DNA of 6,075 bases from Akkermansia muciniphila (GTDB taxonomy: Bacteria > Verrucomicrobiota > Verrucomicrobiia > Limisphaerales > SXTU01). Of the stretch, positions 5,053-6,075 are shown piece by piece (within the stretch, counting starts at the first letter, position 1; the number at the start of each line of letters is the position of its first letter). Where the stretch lies: contig CAMBZO010000173.1 of NCBI GenBank assembly GCA_945872195.1, forward strand, positions 1 through 6,075. Reading direction: 5' to 3'. The notes under the pieces are model-generated. The model was not told where the DNA came from and ran no database searches. It saw only the letters and a program-made list of their open reading frames with translations. A program made the translations under genes and the position numbers.

Positions 5053-6075
5053 TCACTTCTGCTGCGCCATCATCTGATCCGTGATGGCCTGCACGAGGCG
5101 CTCCGCCTCCGCATCCAACGTGGCGGACTCCGCTTTCGGCGGCACGGCGCAGGCGACGCCCGGACGCCACTCGGCGTTGTCGCACAGCTCGCACTCCTTC
5201 AATCCGTGACGCGGGTCGGGGATGCCGAGGCTCTGCTTGATCTTCAGCAAGTCCTGGAGCTGGGGCGCGGTCATCGTTTTCGCCGGGATGCCGAGCTGTG
5301 CGGTTACGAGAATCGTCCGGCAGTAGGCCTCGAGAATCTCCATCTTGAAGTAGGCGTCCTCGACGTTGTTGTGGCTCCAGCTCACGACGCCGTGGTTCGC
5401 CATCAAGATGGTGTTGTGCTTGTCCACGAGGTCCGCCACGAGCTTGCCCATCTCCGGCGTGCCGGGCGTGCGATACGGCGCGACCGCCACGGACGCGAAC
5501 ACTTCATACTCCGGGATCATGCACGTCGGCGGCACGAGGCCGGCGACCGCGAAGCCGGTGCTGTAAGGCGGATGGCAGTGGCACGTCGCGACGGCCTTGG
5601 GCTGGCGCTTCATGATCTCCAAGTGCATGAGAATCTCGCTCGTGCGGCGTTTCACGCCGGCGAGTTGGTTGCCCTCGAAGTCCACGAGGCACATGTCCTC
5701 CGGCTTCATGAAGCCCTTGCTCACGAGCGTGGGCGTGCAGATCGCGATGTCCTCGCCGACCTTGATCGCGATGTTGCCGCCGTTGCCGTCCACGTAGGCG
5801 CGGCCCCACAGGCGACGGCCGATGTCGCAGAGTTGCTCCTTGAGCGCGTGCGCGGCGGGGGAGTTGAAATAGGCTTCGAGTTCCGCCTTTGAGGACTTCG
5901 AGGTGAGCGGCTTGCCCGACGCAACGGACCCGGATGACGAGCTGCCGCGCCGCTGGGTGTTGGCGTGATCGCGGATCGCATCGCGCGCGGAGGGCGTGAG
6001 GATCGCGTCGTTGGCGGCGGCGGTGAGGTCGCCACCCTTGGCGATGATGGCTTCGATGTCTTTAGCGGTGAGAAC
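5053..6075 (-). CDS. Class II aldolase (fuculose/rhamnulose-phosphate type) with extra terminal modules (5' end beyond window)
   Basis: Zinc-dependent aldolase/adducin-family enzyme; family members cleave L-fuculose- or L-rhamnulose-1-phosphate to DHAP and lactaldehyde. The frame is open to the right edge: 340 residues are visible, start not seen (numbering from the edge). The catalytic domain (about 65-265) keeps the metal and acid/base set by comparison with E. coli FucA: GNGGNIAIK (97-105), Glu147 in RTSE, His166 and His168 in CHCH, His228 in NHG. A shorter start at a GTG (5791-5793) would cut into the domain and is unlikely. FucA is only about 215 aa; extra here are an N-terminal module (about 1-38, TAKDIEAIIAKGG then ILTPSARDAIRDHA), a Ser-rich linker (about 40-62), a CxxC pair (295/298), and a C-terminal helix (AERLVQAITDQMMAQ, 324-338). 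These resemble BMC encapsulation peptides and linkers. The barrel aldolase lies downstream. Exact sugar specificity is not determined. Confidence 0.88.
   Translation of the reverse strand, partial: VLTAKDIEAIIAKGGDLTAAANDAILTPSARDAIRDHANTQRRGSSSSGSVASGKPLTSKSSKAELEAYFNSPAAHALKEQLCDIGRRLWGRAYVDGNGGNIAIKVGEDIAICTPTLVSKGFMKPEDMCLVDFEGNQLAGVKRRTSEILMHLEIMKRQPKAVATCHCHPPYSTGFAVAGLVPPTCMIPEYEVFASVAVAPYRTPGTPEMGKLVADLVDKHNTILMANHGVVSWSHNNVEDAYFKMEILEAYCRTILVTAQLGIPAKTMTAPQLQDLLKIKQSLGIPDPRHGLKECELCDNAEWRPGVACAVPPKAESATLDAEAERLVQAITDQMMAQQK

Noticed and set aside
5053..5793. A shorter class II aldolase starting at the GTG at 5791-5793
   Set aside because: The frame continues open to the window edge and this start would remove the N-terminal helix of the aldolase fold just before the conserved GNGGN motif.

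Overview
The window is GC-rich and carries five protein genes, all on the minus strand, so transcription runs from position 6075 down to 1. Two genes run off the edges: a class II aldolase at the right and oppC at the left. The long open frames on the plus strand are GC-driven mirror images of the minus-strand genes. The organism looks like a member of the Planctomycetes-Verrucomicrobia group, most likely Verrucomicrobia. This is an inference from the aldolase architecture, the mostly Shine-Dalgarno-free starts, and gaps filled with short-period repeats (11-bp units built on CACGGAT or CACAGAT, and 7-bp units). No rRNA or other phylogenetic marker is present.

Right half (3672-6075): a class II (zinc) aldolase of the L-fuculose/L-rhamnulose-phosphate family is followed by an alpha/beta-barrel protein. 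The barrel protein resembles the class I (lysine Schiff-base) DhnA/FbaB/LacD/DeoC aldolases. The class II enzyme has an extra N-terminal module, a Ser-rich linker and a C-terminal amphipathic helix, all resembling encapsulation signals of bacterial microcompartment (BMC) enzymes. The pair may therefore belong to a fucose/rhamnose-type sugar-phosphate pathway, possibly compartmentalised. No shell gene is visible here. A probable intrinsic terminator (3646-3670) closes this unit.

Left half (1-3605): oppA (lipoprotein peptide-binding protein), oppB and oppC (inner-membrane permeases) encode an oligopeptide ABC importer. The ATPase genes oppD and oppF would be expected beyond position 1 but are not seen. 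OppA captures peptides outside the cytoplasmic membrane and hands them to the OppB-OppC channel. Nothing in the sequence links peptide import to the aldolases apart from adjacency.

Gaps between genes: 756-870 is a mosaic of an 11-mer-type half element, a perfect 10-bp hairpin and a heptamer array. 1786-1949 and 4947-5052 are almost wholly occupied by inverted-repeat elements made of about 11-bp units. Another heptamer array lies in frame inside the barrel-protein gene. The sequence GTGGCTAA sits 3-6 nt upstream of three of the four visible start codons, none of which has a recognisable Shine-Dalgarno sequence. The most interesting signals are the candidate BMC targeting modules and this repeat system.
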